DNA of 58,128 bases from Prochlorococcus sp. AG-363-P08 (GCA_003278195.1 QCGE01000010.1:1-58128), one strand, 5' to 3'; positions 39,922 through 49,982 are shown, numbered from the stretch's first letter. Made by a program: numbers and translations. Notes: generated from the sequence alone by a model not told the origin.

Positions 39922-41895
39922 TTAACAATTTAAATAAGTGCTTTGACGCAAACTTGCCTCTATATGATCCATCAACAAACGAGCTCCTTTTATCTTCAAT
40001 GATCCACGCTGTATAGCCGTCTCACTAGCTATACGTAATCTTTCCAGTAACTGCTCAGGATCATGCTCCATTGCTTCAAGTACTTCAGAATTATTATTAG
40101 CTCGCACAACATGATCAACTTGATAGTTTTTAGTGTTCGTCATACGTATATGAACTGAATTAGTTGAGCCAAACAGATTGTGTAAATTTCCCATCACCTC
40201 TTGATAAGCTCCCCCTAAAAACATACCAATGATGTATTCCTCTCCATCATTGAGAGGATGGAGTTCTAGAAGAGGTTTTACTTCCCCATGATTAATGAAT
40301 CTCTCAAGCTTTCCATCCGAATCACAAGTCAAGTCTGCAAAACGACCTAATTGCGTAGGCTCTTCATTCAATCTGTGTATAGGCATAACTGGAAATAATT
40401 GTTCAATTGCCCAAGTATCTGGAGCTGATCTGAAAATAGAAAAGTTTGCATAATAGGTACTAGCTAAGACAGAACGTAACTCTTTCAATTCCTCAGAAAT
40501 AGATTTGTCATCTGGTAGGCATTGAATCAATGCACGTGCACAAGCCCAAGTTAATTGCTCGGCTTTCGCCCTTTCAACAAGTCCCAAATAGCCCAACCGA
40601 AATGCTGTCAAAGCATCATCCTTAAATTTAAGAGAATCATTCCATGCCTCTTGCAAAAATGAACTATCAATAACCGCACTCTTTGAGGACAATTCTATTC
40701 TTTCCAAAGTCTCTCGCAGATTCGTAACAACAAGGGGCTCATCATTTGAAATCTCTGGAGTTTCAGTCGAAACTGCACCAACACCAAGCACATTAAATAC
40801 AAGAACAGAAAAATGACTTGCTATTGCACGTCCACTCTCACTAATAAGTATTGGTGCCTTAATGGAATGTGAGTTACAACACTCACCAACCGTTGCGACA
40901 ACGTCATTTGCATAATTCTGCAAAGAATAATTAGTAGAAGCAGAAGTAGCTGTACGACTCCCATCGTAGTCAATACCCAGACCACCACCTACATCTAGGT
41001 AGCCCATTGGAGCCCCAAGACGACTTAACTCAACATAAATTTGCCCAGCTTCTTGTAAAGCATCCTTCAAAACAGCAATATCATTAATTTGACTGCCTAT
41101 ATGAAAATGAAGAACTTGTAATTCATTAAGAAGGTCTGACTTACGTAAAGCTTCTACAGTTGAAAAAATATCTGGGATCGATAGACCAAATTTTGCAGTT
41201 TCTCCAACAGACCTTCCCCACCTACCACTACTACGACTTGCAAGCTTCGCACGAATTCCGATTAAAGGCGCCGCTCCCAACTCACGACTAGCCACGATAA
41301 TGCGTTCAACTTCATCCGGCTGTTCAATTACTACTACTGGTTGCCGACCAAGCTGACGCGCTAAAATTGCCGTTTCGATATAGCGTTGATCTTTATAACC
41401 ATTGCATATTAATAATGCTTCTGGATCCTCTATTAAAGACAAAGCAATTAATAATTCCGCTTTGCTACCAGCTTCAAGTCCAAAATGCCAACGTCTACCA
41501 CATGAAACCAACTCCTCGACAACATGACGCTGCTGATTGCATTTGACAGGGAATACAGCCTGAAAATTTCCTGAATACTTATATTGAGAAATAGCCTTAT
41601 CAAAGGCTAAATGTAAACGCTCTAAGCGATCCTCAAGAATATCGTCAAATCTAATCAACAATGGCAAACCCAAATTTCTAAACTCCATTTCCTCAACCAA
41701 ATTCATTAAATCCAGAGTCCCACCATCGGCACCCTTGGGATGTACAGAAATATGCCCAAGAGAGTTAATCGAGAAATAGGGCTCTCCCCATAAGCCCAAA
41801 CCATATAACTGGGAACTATCGTTAACCGACCAGGGCTGATGGTTAAGCTCTGACTCAACAGGCAATTTCCCAGACTTCGCAGATTGATCACTCAC
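39922..41895 (-). CDS. speA: Arginine decarboxylase (biosynthetic, SpeA type)
   Basis: 657-residue PLP enzyme of the alanine-racemase-like fold. The PLP lysine is K118 in FPVKCNQQ; later HFHIGSQI and YLDVGGGLGIDYDGS are the family motifs, as is EMGE-like GECC region replaced here by CNSHSIKAPILISESGRA. Makes agmatine for polyamine synthesis. GTG start at 41895 without a clear SD. Convergent with alaS and divergent from ndk. Confidence 0.95.
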   Translation of the reverse strand: MSDQSAKSGKLPVESELNHQPWSVNDSSQLYGLGLWGEPYFSINSLGHISVHPKGADGGTLDLMNLVEEMEFRNLGLPLLIRFDDILEDRLERLHLAFDKAISQYKYSGNFQAVFPVKCNQQRHVVEELVSCGRRWHFGLEAGSKAELLIALSLIEDPEALLICNGYKDQRYIETAILARQLGRQPVVVIEQPDEVERIIVASRELGAAPLIGIRAKLASRSSGRWGRSVGETAKFGLSIPDIFSTVEALRKSDLLNELQVLHFHIGSQINDIAVLKDALQEAGQIYVELSRLGAPMGYLDVGGGLGIDYDGSRTATSASTNYSLQNYANDVVATVGECCNSHSIKAPILISESGRAIASHFSVLVFNVLGVGAVSTETPEISNDEPLVVTNLRETLERIELSSKSAVIDSSFLQEAWNDSLKFKDDALTAFRLGYLGLVERAKAEQLTWACARALIQCLPDDKSISEELKELRSVLASTYYANFSIFRSAPDTWAIEQLFPVMPIHRLNEEPTQLGRFADLTCDSDGKLERFINHGEVKPLLELHPLNDGEEYIIGMFLGGAYQEVMGNLHNLFGSTNSVHIRMTNTKNYQVDHVVRANNNSEVLEAMEHDPEQLLERLRIASETAIQRGSLKIKGARLLMDHIEASLRQSTYLNC

Positions 41896-42018
41896 AATTC
41901 AGAGAACTGCATAATCATTGATTGAAATCTAAAGACGAATGGACTATCTGCCATGTTTGCACTTGCCAAGTGGGCTAATGGCCTATAACGATGTGCAGGT
42001 TCTAATCTTTTCGAAATC

Positions 42019-42477
42019 ATGTCTAAGGAAAGGACTTTTATTGCTATCAAACCAGACGGTGTTCAACGTGGGCTGATAGGAGAAATCCTAAATCGCTTTG
42101 AGCGCAAAGGTTTTAAGCTAGTTGCACTCAAACAACTAATACCCAGCAAAGCACTAGCTGAACAACACTATGGCGTCCATAAAGATCGTCCCTTTTTTGG
42201 TGGTTTAGTCAATTTCATAACCAGTGGACCCGTTGTTGCAATGGTCTGGGAAGGAGATGAAGTGATTTCTAGTGCCCGAAAAATAATTGGATCAACAAAA
42301 CCAGTCGAAGCAGAGCCTGGAACAATTCGTGGTGATCTAGCAATAAATATTGGTAGAAACGTAATTCATGGTTCTGACAGTCCACAAACTGCCGAATTTG
42401 AAATACAGCTTTGGTTCCAATCATCCGAACTAAACGAATGGACACCTACTGATCAAATATGGCGTGTAGAAAATTAA
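42019..42477 (+). CDS. ndk: Nucleoside diphosphate kinase
   Basis: 152 residues. N-terminal [19 protein letters not shown] and the phospho-accepting His117 in NVIHGSDS are diagnostic. Transfers phosphate between nucleoside tri- and diphosphates. ATG at 42019. The convergent neighbour is thiO, with an 11-bp hairpin between them. Confidence 0.98.
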   Translation: MSKERTFIAIKPDGVQRGLIGEILNRFERKGFKLVALKQLIPSKALAEQHYGVHKDRPFFGGLVNFITSGPVVAMVWEGDEVISSARKIIGSTKPVEAEPGTIRGDLAINIGRNVIHGSDSPQTAEFEIQLWFQSSELNEWTPTDQIWRVEN

Positions 42478-42506
42478 CTCTGTTGGGTTTGAAATGATCT
42501 TTTCAA

Positions 42507-42535
42507 GACCGCCTACTGGTAAAGAGTAGGTGGTC
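42507..42535. terminator. Bidirectional hairpin terminator between ndk and thiO
   Basis: GACCGCCTACT and AGTAGGTGGTC pair over 11 bp (one G-U) around a 7-base loop, by far the strongest hairpin I see in the window. It sits between two convergent genes. No U-tract follows on either side. Confidence 0.75.
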
Positions 42536-42561
42536 TAAATCAATTAATAATCTAATAAAAT

Positions 42562-43665
42562 TTAACTTTCAAAACGATTGAAGCTAAAAGCCTTAATTAG
42601 TTTTTTTTCTTCATCAGGTAAGTCTTCACAAACAATTAAAGATGCTAACAACTTTGATGTAATTGCAGCCAACAAAACACCATTTCGGTGATGACCAGTA
42701 GCTAGCCAAAGTCCTCTAATTGACGATGAGCCTAATACTGGGAGTGCATCAGGTGTACAAGGCCTAAAACCCCACCATCGCTCCATAGGTGGCCATAAAG
42801 ATGCAGCAGGCAATAACTCACGAATGCCATCTTGCAAACTAGTTTGTCCATCAGGCGTTAAACCTTGACTAAACGCCGCTTCCCTTTCGCTGGTGGCTCC
42901 TACAACTACCAAACCATCTTCACGAGGGACTAGATAAATCCCAGGACCAAAAATTATCCTATTCAAGGCATCCTTAGGTCCTTGTAATGAAAGCATCTGA
43001 CCTTTAACGGGGAACATTGGTAACTTCTTAAAGATCTGACCACTCCAAGCTCCCCCACATAGCACCGCTTTTTGACTACAAATTGTCTCTAGCCGACCTT
43101 CTGCAGAACGAATTTTCACACCCGCAAATACTTGTCTCTCATGCACTAGTTCTAGAACCTCAATCCCTTCCTGAAACTGCACACCAAGCCCAACACAAGC
43201 TTTCTCTAATGCCCTCATTAAACGCCTTCGATTATCAATTTGACCATCTTGCGGAAACAATAATCCGTGCTTCCAACGCAACCCAAGTCCTTGAACTTCC
43301 CTATCAAGTCCGTCACGAGTTAAAGGAAGGCCCGACGCAGCAGTCGGAAACGCATCCCGCTCATTAGAAGTCTCAAAAGGAACTACAACACCACAAAAAC
43401 GTAAACCACAACTAATGCCACTATCAGATTCAATACTGGATACCCATTCAGGAATACGATTCAAACTCAGTTGGCCTAAACGCAACAAATCACCTGTCAA
43501 GCCTTCAGCATGAGGTGCAAGCATGCCAGCAGCCACAAATCCAGCAGCTTCAGTTCTGCTACGACTTAATACATTCACCGTTATCCCTTTACGAGCCAAC
43601 TGATGCGCAAGGGATAGACCCATCAACCCACCCCCAATAATCAGCACTGAATTTGTTAGCTTCAC
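42562..43665 (-). CDS. thiO: FAD-dependent amino-acid oxidase, ThiO (glycine oxidase) type
   Basis: About 367 residues of the DAO fold. N-terminal VLIIGGGLMGLSLAHQLA binds FAD; AAGMLAPHAEG, the PREDGLVVVGATSE segment and the C-terminal GHHRNGVLLA match ThiO, which oxidises glycine to the iminoacetate used for the thiazole of thiamine. GTG at 43665 chosen, with GAG upstream; TTG one codon earlier is possible. Divergent from gatB. Confidence 0.88.
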   Translation of the reverse strand: MKLTNSVLIIGGGLMGLSLAHQLARKGITVNVLSRSRTEAAGFVAAGMLAPHAEGLTGDLLRLGQLSLNRIPEWVSSIESDSGISCGLRFCGVVVPFETSNERDAFPTAASGLPLTRDGLDREVQGLGLRWKHGLLFPQDGQIDNRRRLMRALEKACVGLGVQFQEGIEVLELVHERQVFAGVKIRSAEGRLETICSQKAVLCGGAWSGQIFKKLPMFPVKGQMLSLQGPKDALNRIIFGPGIYLVPREDGLVVVGATSEREAAFSQGLTPDGQTSLQDGIRELLPAASLWPPMERWWGFRPCTPDALPVLGSSSIRGLWLATGHHRNGVLLAAITSKLLASLIVCEDLPDEEKKLIKAFSFNRFES

Positions 43666-43769
43666 CAAACAGCTCGATCAGTAAAAAATGAATGGCTGTG
43701 TTTCAGGTCAACAATTTGACCACGAAATTGCACAACTTTCATAAGATTCCTATATCTATCAGAAAAGTG

Positions 43770-45245
43770 ATGACATCTGCCAACAGAAGCTGGGAAGCAG
43801 TTATTGGTCTGGAGACTCATGTCCAGCTAGGTACAAATAGCAAGATTTTTAGCAACGCATCAACCACCTTTGGTGACGACCCAAACACACATATCGACCC
43901 TGTTGTATGTGGTCTGCCAGGGACATTACCCGTAATGAATCAAAAAGTGCTCGAATATGCAGTTAAAGCAGCTATGGCATTAAATCTAAAAATTAGTAAG
44001 CACAGCAAATTTGATAGAAAGCAATACTTCTATCCTGACCTTCCAAAAAACTATCAAATATCTCAATTCGATAAGCCAATAGCAGAAGATGGTTGGATTG
44101 AAGTTGAGGTCGCTGAGAAAGGGAAAGAGACCTACTTGAAAACAATTGGAATTGAACGACTACACATGGAGGAAGATGCCGGGAAATTAGTGCATGCAGG
44201 CAGTGATCGTTTAGCTGGATCCAGTCACTCGCTAGTCGACTACAACCGAGCAGGTGTAGCGCTGGCGGAAATCGTCAGCAAACCTGACCTACGAAGTGGA
44301 AGAGAAGCAGCCGAATATGCATCTGAAATTCGGAGAATAATGCGTTACCTAGAAGTATCGGATGGAAACATGCAAGAAGGCTCCTTGAGATGCGATGTAA
44401 ACATCTCCGTACGTCAAGGGCCAGATGCACCATTTGGAACAAAAGTAGAGATCAAAAATATGAACTCATTCTCTGCAATACAAAAAGCATGTGAATATGA
44501 AATTCAACGACAAATTAAAGCATACGAAACAAATGAAAAAATCATTCAAGAAACACGCTTATGGGATGAAAATAAGCAGATAACAAAAAGCATGCGAACC
44601 AAAGAAGGAGCTAGTGATTACCGCTACTTTCCTGATCCAGATTTAGGTCCTATTGAACTCAGTGATGAACAAGAGAAGACATGGAAATTAGAACTGCCAG
44701 AACTTCCTGCACAAAAACGTCACAGATATTCTGAGGTTTTAGGATTATCACAATATGATGCCCGAGTCCTTACTGATGAAAAGCCGATGGCTGATTACTT
44801 TGAAAAGGTAATCGCTAAAGGCACAGATGCAAAAGCGGCAGCAAATTGGATAACAGGTGATATTGCAGCTTATATAAACTCTAATAGGATTAATTATGCA
44901 AATCTCCCTCTAACACCAGATGCTTTAGCAGAAATCATTGCAATGATAAATAAAGGAAAAATTAGTGGAAAAATTGCAAAAGATATTTTGCCTGACTTAC
45001 TTGAAAATGGTGGCTCTCCCAAAGAAATTGTGGAAGAAAAAGGGCTTGGAATGATTAGTGATCCAGAAACTATTGCAGAAATGATAGAAGAAATATTGAA
45101 AGCAAATCCAAATGAAGTCAATGCCTATAAAGCTGGAAAGAAAAAATTACAAGGATTTTTTATTGGTCAACTAATGAAAAAAACAGGTGGGAAAGCTGAT
45201 CCAAAGCTTACAAATCAAATCCTAAACAAAAAGCTAAATGATTAA
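43770..45245 (+). CDS. gatB: Aspartyl/glutamyl-tRNA amidotransferase subunit B
   Basis: About 491 residues from the ATG at 43770 (AGAAAAG upstream); an ATG at 43692 would add 26 residues not typical of the family. WEAVIGLETHVQLGTNSKIF, YFYPDLPKNYQISQFD and RCDVNISVR are GatB signatures, with the C-terminal GatB/YqeY tRNA-binding tail. With GatA and GatC it converts Glu-tRNA-Gln to Gln-tRNA-Gln. Convergent with coaE, stops six bases apart. Confidence 0.97.
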   Translation: MTSANRSWEAVIGLETHVQLGTNSKIFSNASTTFGDDPNTHIDPVVCGLPGTLPVMNQKVLEYAVKAAMALNLKISKHSKFDRKQYFYPDLPKNYQISQFDKPIAEDGWIEVEVAEKGKETYLKTIGIERLHMEEDAGKLVHAGSDRLAGSSHSLVDYNRAGVALAEIVSKPDLRSGREAAEYASEIRRIMRYLEVSDGNMQEGSLRCDVNISVRQGPDAPFGTKVEIKNMNSFSAIQKACEYEIQRQIKAYETNEKIIQETRLWDENKQITKSMRTKEGASDYRYFPDPDLGPIELSDEQEKTWKLELPELPAQKRHRYSEVLGLSQYDARVLTDEKPMADYFEKVIAKGTDAKAAANWITGDIAAYINSNRINYANLPLTPDALAEIIAMINKGKISGKIAKDILPDLLENGGSPKEIVEEKGLGMISDPETIAEMIEEILKANPNEVNAYKAGKKKLQGFFIGQLMKKTGGKADPKLTNQILNKKLND

Positions 45246-45251
45246 ATTCTT

Positions 45252-45890
45252 CTAAAAAAGATAAGAAACCTGAGAGATCCAATCATTTAAAGGGCCGCTA
45301 TTATCAATAACTATATCTGCAAAGATTCTCTTCCTTTCAATTGACCATTGGGAGGTGATACGAATTCTTGCTTCAGTCAATGTAATACCATCACGTTTAA
45401 TTAATCTCTGGCATTGCTGATCAAATGTGCACGCAACTAACCAGATTTCACTACATAATTCAGAAAAGTTAGCCTCAAATAACAAAGGTATCATTAATAT
45501 AATGACTGAGGAAGTCTGATATTTGATTAAATCCTTTTCCAAGGATCTTCGCACAAATGGATGTACAAGTGTCTCCAGCCATATCCTCTCTCTTCGATTA
45601 GAAAATATTATATTTGCAAGAGCAGATCGATCTAAAGTATTTGGAGTACATTCAGTCTCAGACAAGACTTCGGTCCCATAGCGGTCCAAGACCACTTTTG
45701 TTAAGGAGGTTTCAGGGGCCAAAGCTTGTTTTGCATATAAATCTGCATCTAAAATTGGAACACCTCGTGTATCCGCCAAAAACTTCCCAACGCTGCTTTT
45801 CCCACTGGCTATTCCCCCTGTCAGGCCAATACGCCTTTGATATCCTTGCCATCGAAGCATTTCATTGCAATTCACGAGCTCAGGATTCAT
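45252..45890 (-). CDS. coaE: Dephospho-CoA kinase
   Basis: 212 residues, last step of coenzyme A synthesis. P-loop GGIASGKS (25-32), DADLYAKQAL and the LVACTFDQQCQRLIKRDG segment are CoaE signatures. Start taken at the ATG at 45890; a TTG just upstream is in frame. Divergent from argJ with about 40 bases between. Confidence 0.95.
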   Translation of the reverse strand: MNPELVNCNEMLRWQGYQRRIGLTGGIASGKSSVGKFLADTRGVPILDADLYAKQALAPETSLTKVVLDRYGTEVLSETECTPNTLDRSALANIIFSNRRERIWLETLVHPFVRRSLEKDLIKYQTSSVIILMIPLLFEANFSELCSEIWLVACTFDQQCQRLIKRDGITLTEARIRITSQWSIERKRIFADIVIDNSGPLNDWISQVSYLF

Positions 45891-45930
45891 CAAGAAGGAA
45901 AAGCAAAAAATTGGCCTCTGTTAAAAAGTC

Positions 45931-47172
45931 GTGAACAATTCATTGGCAAGCAAATGGCAATCTATAGAAGGGGGAATAACAGCCCCTAACGGTTTTTTAG
46001 CGGGTGGTATTAGAGCAGGATTAAAGGAGTCTAATAATCGAGACCTTGCACTTTTATTAGCTCCTAGTGATGCTACTTGCACTGCAACTTTTACACAATC
46101 CAGTGTAAGGGCTCCCTGCATTGACTTATGTCAAAAGAGGCTTTCCATAACTCAAGGCGGGGCAAGAGCCGTGCTAATTAATTCTGGTCAGGCAAATGCA
46201 TGTACAGGAGAAAGAGGAAGGATTGACAACTTTCTAATTACTGATGCATTAGCAAGTCACCTTAAGCTCAAAGAAGAAGAAGTCTTAATCTGTTCAACTG
46301 GTGTAATTGGTGTGCCGATCCCTGTAGAAACCGTCATAAATAATATAGGCAAATTGATCACTAATACTAGCGATGAAGGGGGCAATAATGCTGCAAATGC
46401 CATAATGACTACTGACACTTTCAATAAGCAGTCAGCTTATGAAATAACAATAAATAACAGAAAGGTCAGGGTGGGTGGCATGGCAAAAGGTTCAGGAATG
46501 ATTCACCCAAACATGGCAACTATGCTCGCCTTTTTGAGTTGTGATGTAGGTGTCTCTGTTGAAGCTTGGAAAGCAATGATAAAACGAATAGTAGACCGGT
46601 CGTTTAACGCCATCACCGTAGATGGAGATACAAGTACAAATGATACATTATTAGCGTTTACTTCAGGCGAACCTATAGAGAAAGAATATTTAGAACTTTT
46701 AGAAGAAGGTCTAACTTTAGTGAGTCAGGATCTTGCAAGGTCAATAGCTAGAGATGGAGAAGGTGCTACATGCCTCATTGAGACAAAAGTAAAAGGTGCA
46801 AGTAATGAGAAAGAAGCTATTCATATCGCTAGAACAATTTGTTCTTCACCTCTTGTAAAAACAGCTATCCATGGGAAAGACCCGAACTGGGGAAGAATCA
46901 TTGCGGCCCTAGGAAGAGCAGGTATAAAAATAGAATCTAATTTAATTGCACTTGGGATTGGGCCATATAAGATGATGGAGAGTGGTGTACCAAAAGAGTT
47001 CAATAAGAAAAGAGCTAGCGACTATATCGCTAGCAAAATGGGAAAGAGTTATAAAAAAGTAGGTGCTGTTGAAATAAATATTTCTATTGGGAAAGGGGAA
47101 ATTTATGGAGTATCGTGGGGGTGTGATTTATCAAGAGATTATATCAAGATAAATGCAGATTATACAACATAA
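45931..47172 (+). CDS. argJ: Glutamate N-acetyltransferase / amino-acid N-acetyltransferase (ArgJ)
   Basis: 413 residues. The self-cleavage nucleophile Thr197 is in GMIHPNMATML; VLINSGQANACTG and DGDTSTNDTLL are other family motifs. It recycles or makes N-acetylglutamate in arginine synthesis and splits into two chains at Thr197. GTG start at 45931. The gene marks the left border of the AT-rich island. Confidence 0.97.
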   Translation: MNNSLASKWQSIEGGITAPNGFLAGGIRAGLKESNNRDLALLLAPSDATCTATFTQSSVRAPCIDLCQKRLSITQGGARAVLINSGQANACTGERGRIDNFLITDALASHLKLKEEEVLICSTGVIGVPIPVETVINNIGKLITNTSDEGGNNAANAIMTTDTFNKQSAYEITINNRKVRVGGMAKGSGMIHPNMATMLAFLSCDVGVSVEAWKAMIKRIVDRSFNAITVDGDTSTNDTLLAFTSGEPIEKEYLELLEEGLTLVSQDLARSIARDGEGATCLIETKVKGASNEKEAIHIARTICSSPLVKTAIHGKDPNWGRIIAALGRAGIKIESNLIALGIGPYKMMESGVPKEFNKKRASDYIASKMGKSYKKVGAVEINISIGKGEIYGVSWGCDLSRDYIKINADYTT

Positions 47173-47246
47173 TAAATTCGAAAAACTATAGCATTGACCT
47201 TGCGAAGGGTACATAATTCCAATTAGTTTTATTACTCAAATAATAA

Positions 47247-47274
47247 TTGATCTAATTCTACATTTTGATATAAT
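47247..47274 (+). promoter_or_regulatory. Strong candidate promoter of lhgO and the island
   Basis: TTGATC, 16 bases, TATAAT, with a TG one base before the -10 (extended -10). A start near 47281 would leave a ~20-base leader before the lhgO ATG. Best promoter match I see in the window. Confidence 0.6.
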
Positions 47275-47301
47275 CGGGGTTAATGTGAATTCTGCGTCTG
47301 A

Positions 47302-48543
47302 ATGAAAAATGAGGGGTCAGATGTTTTAATCATTGGTGCCGGAATGGTTGGACTCTCACTAGCGCACCAATTACTGGAGAAAAACCCTAATCTCTCAATA
47401 ACAATTATTGAAAAAGAATTTCAAATAGGTAAACACAGTTCAGGTAGAAATAGTGGGGTACTACATGCTGGTGTTTATTATGAGCCATCAACATTGAAAG
47501 CAAGGGTTTGTGTTGACGGGGCAAAAAGACTAAAAGATTGGTGCCAAGAGCAAAACATAGAGATCTTAAAATGTGGAAAAGTCATTACTCCACAAACAAA
47601 AGAATTAGATCCAGGACTGGATATACTCCTGAAAAGAGGTCAACAAAACGGAGCAGTAGTTAGCATAATAAATAATGATGAATTCAAATCCTTAGTTCCA
47701 GATGGATTCAGCTCAACCGGACGAGCCTTATGGAGTCCAGGCACATGTGTTGTCAAACCTATAAAAGTTATTCAAAAATTAGCTGGATTGCTAGAAAAAC
47801 GTGGTGTCAAAATACGTTTAGGTGTGAAAGTATTAGAATTTAATGTTAAGGCTAGAAGTGTGAGTATGATTGAAGTAAATAGCGCTAATAGTAATGTTGT
47901 TGAAACATATGATTATAATCACTTATTTAATTGTGCTGGTTGCCAAGCTGATAGAGTGGCCCACAATTTTGGAATAGGAAAAGATTTTATTATCTTGCCC
48001 TTCAAAGGGATATATTGGAAGTTAAATCCAGAATCAAATTTTAAATTTAAAACGAATTTATACCCTGTACCTGATTTAAATGTCCCATTCCTAGGAGTAC
48101 ATGTAACTCCTGCACCTGATGGAACAGTTAGTTTAGGACCGACTGCAATTCCTGCTTGGGGTAGAGAAAACTATAAGGGGTTAGAAAAAATAGAACCAAT
48201 GATGGCAATAGGTTTCTTGGGTGACATCGCCAGGCAATGGGTGGCTAATAAAAACGGATTTCGTAGATATGCTAGAGAACAGGCATTTAATGGAATAAAG
48301 CCGATATTTCTAAAATCAGCTCAAGAATTAGTACCAAAGTTAAGAGATCGAGATTTAATTCCATCTGAAAAAGTTGGTATAAGAGCTCAATTATTTAATA
48401 GAAAGAGCGGCAAACTGATACAAGACTTTCTTTTAGAAGATGGAGAATCCAGTACACATATATTAAATGCAATATCACCTGCTTTTACAGCTAGTTTTGC
48501 ACTGGCTGACTTGATAATTGAAAAGTCCTCATTGAACATCTAA
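47302..48543 (+). CDS. lhgO: L-2-hydroxyglutarate dehydrogenase/oxidase (LhgO)
   Basis: 413-residue FAD enzyme. FAD motif GAGMVG (12-17), then HSSGRNSGVLHAGVYYEP, which is highly characteristic of LhgO, and GALW-like RALWSPG. Oxidises L-2-hydroxyglutarate to 2-oxoglutarate, usually passing electrons to quinones. It is the first gene of the AT-rich island and has its own promoter; 2-hydroxyglutarate as the local substrate is inferred from family. Confidence 0.9.
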   Translation: MKNEGSDVLIIGAGMVGLSLAHQLLEKNPNLSITIIEKEFQIGKHSSGRNSGVLHAGVYYEPSTLKARVCVDGAKRLKDWCQEQNIEILKCGKVITPQTKELDPGLDILLKRGQQNGAVVSIINNDEFKSLVPDGFSSTGRALWSPGTCVVKPIKVIQKLAGLLEKRGVKIRLGVKVLEFNVKARSVSMIEVNSANSNVVETYDYNHLFNCAGCQADRVAHNFGIGKDFIILPFKGIYWKLNPESNFKFKTNLYPVPDLNVPFLGVHVTPAPDGTVSLGPTAIPAWGRENYKGLEKIEPMMAIGFLGDIARQWVANKNGFRRYAREQAFNGIKPIFLKSAQELVPKLRDRDLIPSEKVGIRAQLFNRKSGKLIQDFLLEDGESSTHILNAISPAFTASFALADLIIEKSSLNI

Positions 48544-48554
48544 CTATTTTTGTA

Positions 48555-48626
48555 ATGTATATGATAAAAAGTTTTGATCTCGATCTAGAAATATACATAA
48601 AGGAGCATGTTCAAAGAATAGTATGA
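48555..48626 (+). other. 23-residue open frame, possible gene remnant
   Basis: ATG-started frame reading MYMIKSFDLDLEIYIKEH and a few more residues, ending in TGA, in the 212-base gap between lhgO and the sugar genes. It has protein-like amino-acid usage but no clear SD. The rest of the gap shows only a 5-bp hairpin (AGGAC/GTCCT at 48669-48681). Confidence 0.15.
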
Positions 48627-48755
48627 GTACCATAAGCTAAGATGGGTATGAGGTAGAATAAGAAGGCAAGGACATAGTCCTGAGTCATCTGGAAACTACT
48701 TTAGGGGCTATTAATCTCAACTTTAACCTCAAACAATCTACAATCATCAGGATTT

Positions 48756-49982
48756 ATGGAGAAAAGCGTTTGCAGAGTTTCCGGTGATGCTCTAAGTTCA
48801 TTAGTGAATTTTGGAAATATGCCTTTGGGCAATGGTTTCCTTTTGCCAAAAGATTTTGACAGAGAATATTTTTATAAAATGGCAGTAGGCTTTTCTGAGA
48901 AAAGCAAAATGTTCCAACTTATAGATCAACCTACACCGGAAAAGATGTTTCATGAAGAATATGCATTCTATTCAAGTACATCCATAAGAATGGCAGAGCA
49001 TTTTAAAGAATTTGCGAATTCCATTATTGCCTCCGAATATCTTCAGTCAAAAGATCCATTTGTTGTAGAACTTGGATGTAATGATGGAATAATGTTGAAA
49101 AATTTTGCTGATAAAAAGATTAAACATCTTGGTGTGGAACCTTCGAAAAATGTAGCTAAAGCTGCTAATGAGAAAGGGGTTAGAACATGCTCCGAATTCT
49201 TTAGTGCTGAATTAGCTCATAAAATTGTTGAAGAAGATGGAAAAGCAGATGCATTTTTAGCTGCAAATGTTATGTGCCATATACCGAATATAGTTGATGT
49301 AGTAGAAGGCATCAATATACTTCTAAATGACAAAGGAATAATTGCATTTGAAGATCCTTATCTTGGCGATGTAATTGAAAAAGTATCTTACGACCAAATA
49401 TATGATGAGCATGTATTCCTTTTCTCTGCAATATCTATAAACAACCTATTCTCACAATTTGACTTTGAATTAATAGACGTAATTCATCAACCAACACATG
49501 GAGGCTCAATGAGATATGTGCTAGCAAAGAAAGGTGTATTTAAAATAAAAGAATCAGTAATTAAATTACTAGAGAAAGAAAATTTACAGGGGCTAGACAA
49601 AATTGAAACGGTACTCAAATTCAAAGAGAATGTAGAACATTCAAAAGGAGAGTTAGTTACTCTTTTGAAGAAGTTAAAAGCACAACACAAAAGAATTGCT
49701 GGCTATGGTGCGACTTCCAAGAGTACAACTATTCTAAATTATTGTGATATTGGACCTGATTTAATTGAATATATATCAGATACCACTCCTATTAAACAGG
49801 GTAAATTAACACCTGGTGTGCACATTCCAGTTGTTCCTTATGAGACTTTCAAAGAGAATCCACCAGATTACGCAATATTATTTGCATGGAATCATGCAGA
49901 GGAAATCATGGCGAAAGAAAAAGATTTTATGGCCAAAGGTGGCAAATGGATTACTCATGTACCTAATGTAAGAATACTGTGA
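48756..49982 (+). CDS. SAM-dependent sugar C-methyltransferase, zinc cysteines mostly lost
   Basis: 408 residues of the NovU/TylC3-type sugar C-methyltransferases. N-terminal region (1-80), SAM-binding domain (VVELGCNDGIMLKNF near 108-122), YDEHVFLFS near the expected catalytic Tyr/Glu/His, and the C-terminal domain with IAGYGATSKSTTILNYC and HIPV. In relatives the N-terminus has four zinc Cys; here only C6 remains and the others are S9, S47 and S50. SD AGGA precedes the ATG. Overlaps the next gene by four bases. Probably methylates a keto-deoxysugar nucleotide. Confidence 0.85.
   Translation: MEKSVCRVSGDALSSLVNFGNMPLGNGFLLPKDFDREYFYKMAVGFSEKSKMFQLIDQPTPEKMFHEEYAFYSSTSIRMAEHFKEFANSIIASEYLQSKDPFVVELGCNDGIMLKNFADKKIKHLGVEPSKNVAKAANEKGVRTCSEFFSAELAHKIVEEDGKADAFLAANVMCHIPNIVDVVEGINILLNDKGIIAFEDPYLGDVIEKVSYDQIYDEHVFLFSAISINNLFSQFDFELIDVIHQPTHGGSMRYVLAKKGVFKIKESVIKLLEKENLQGLDKIETVLKFKENVEHSKGELVTLLKKLKAQHKRIAGYGATSKSTTILNYCDIGPDLIEYISDTTPIKQGKLTPGVHIPVVPYETFKENPPDYAILFAWNHAEEIMAKEKDFMAKGGKWITHVPNVRIL

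Noticed and set aside
48544-48755. JUMPstart/ops-type antitermination element before the sugar cluster
   Set aside because: No match to the GGCGGTAGCGT core; only weak short hairpins.
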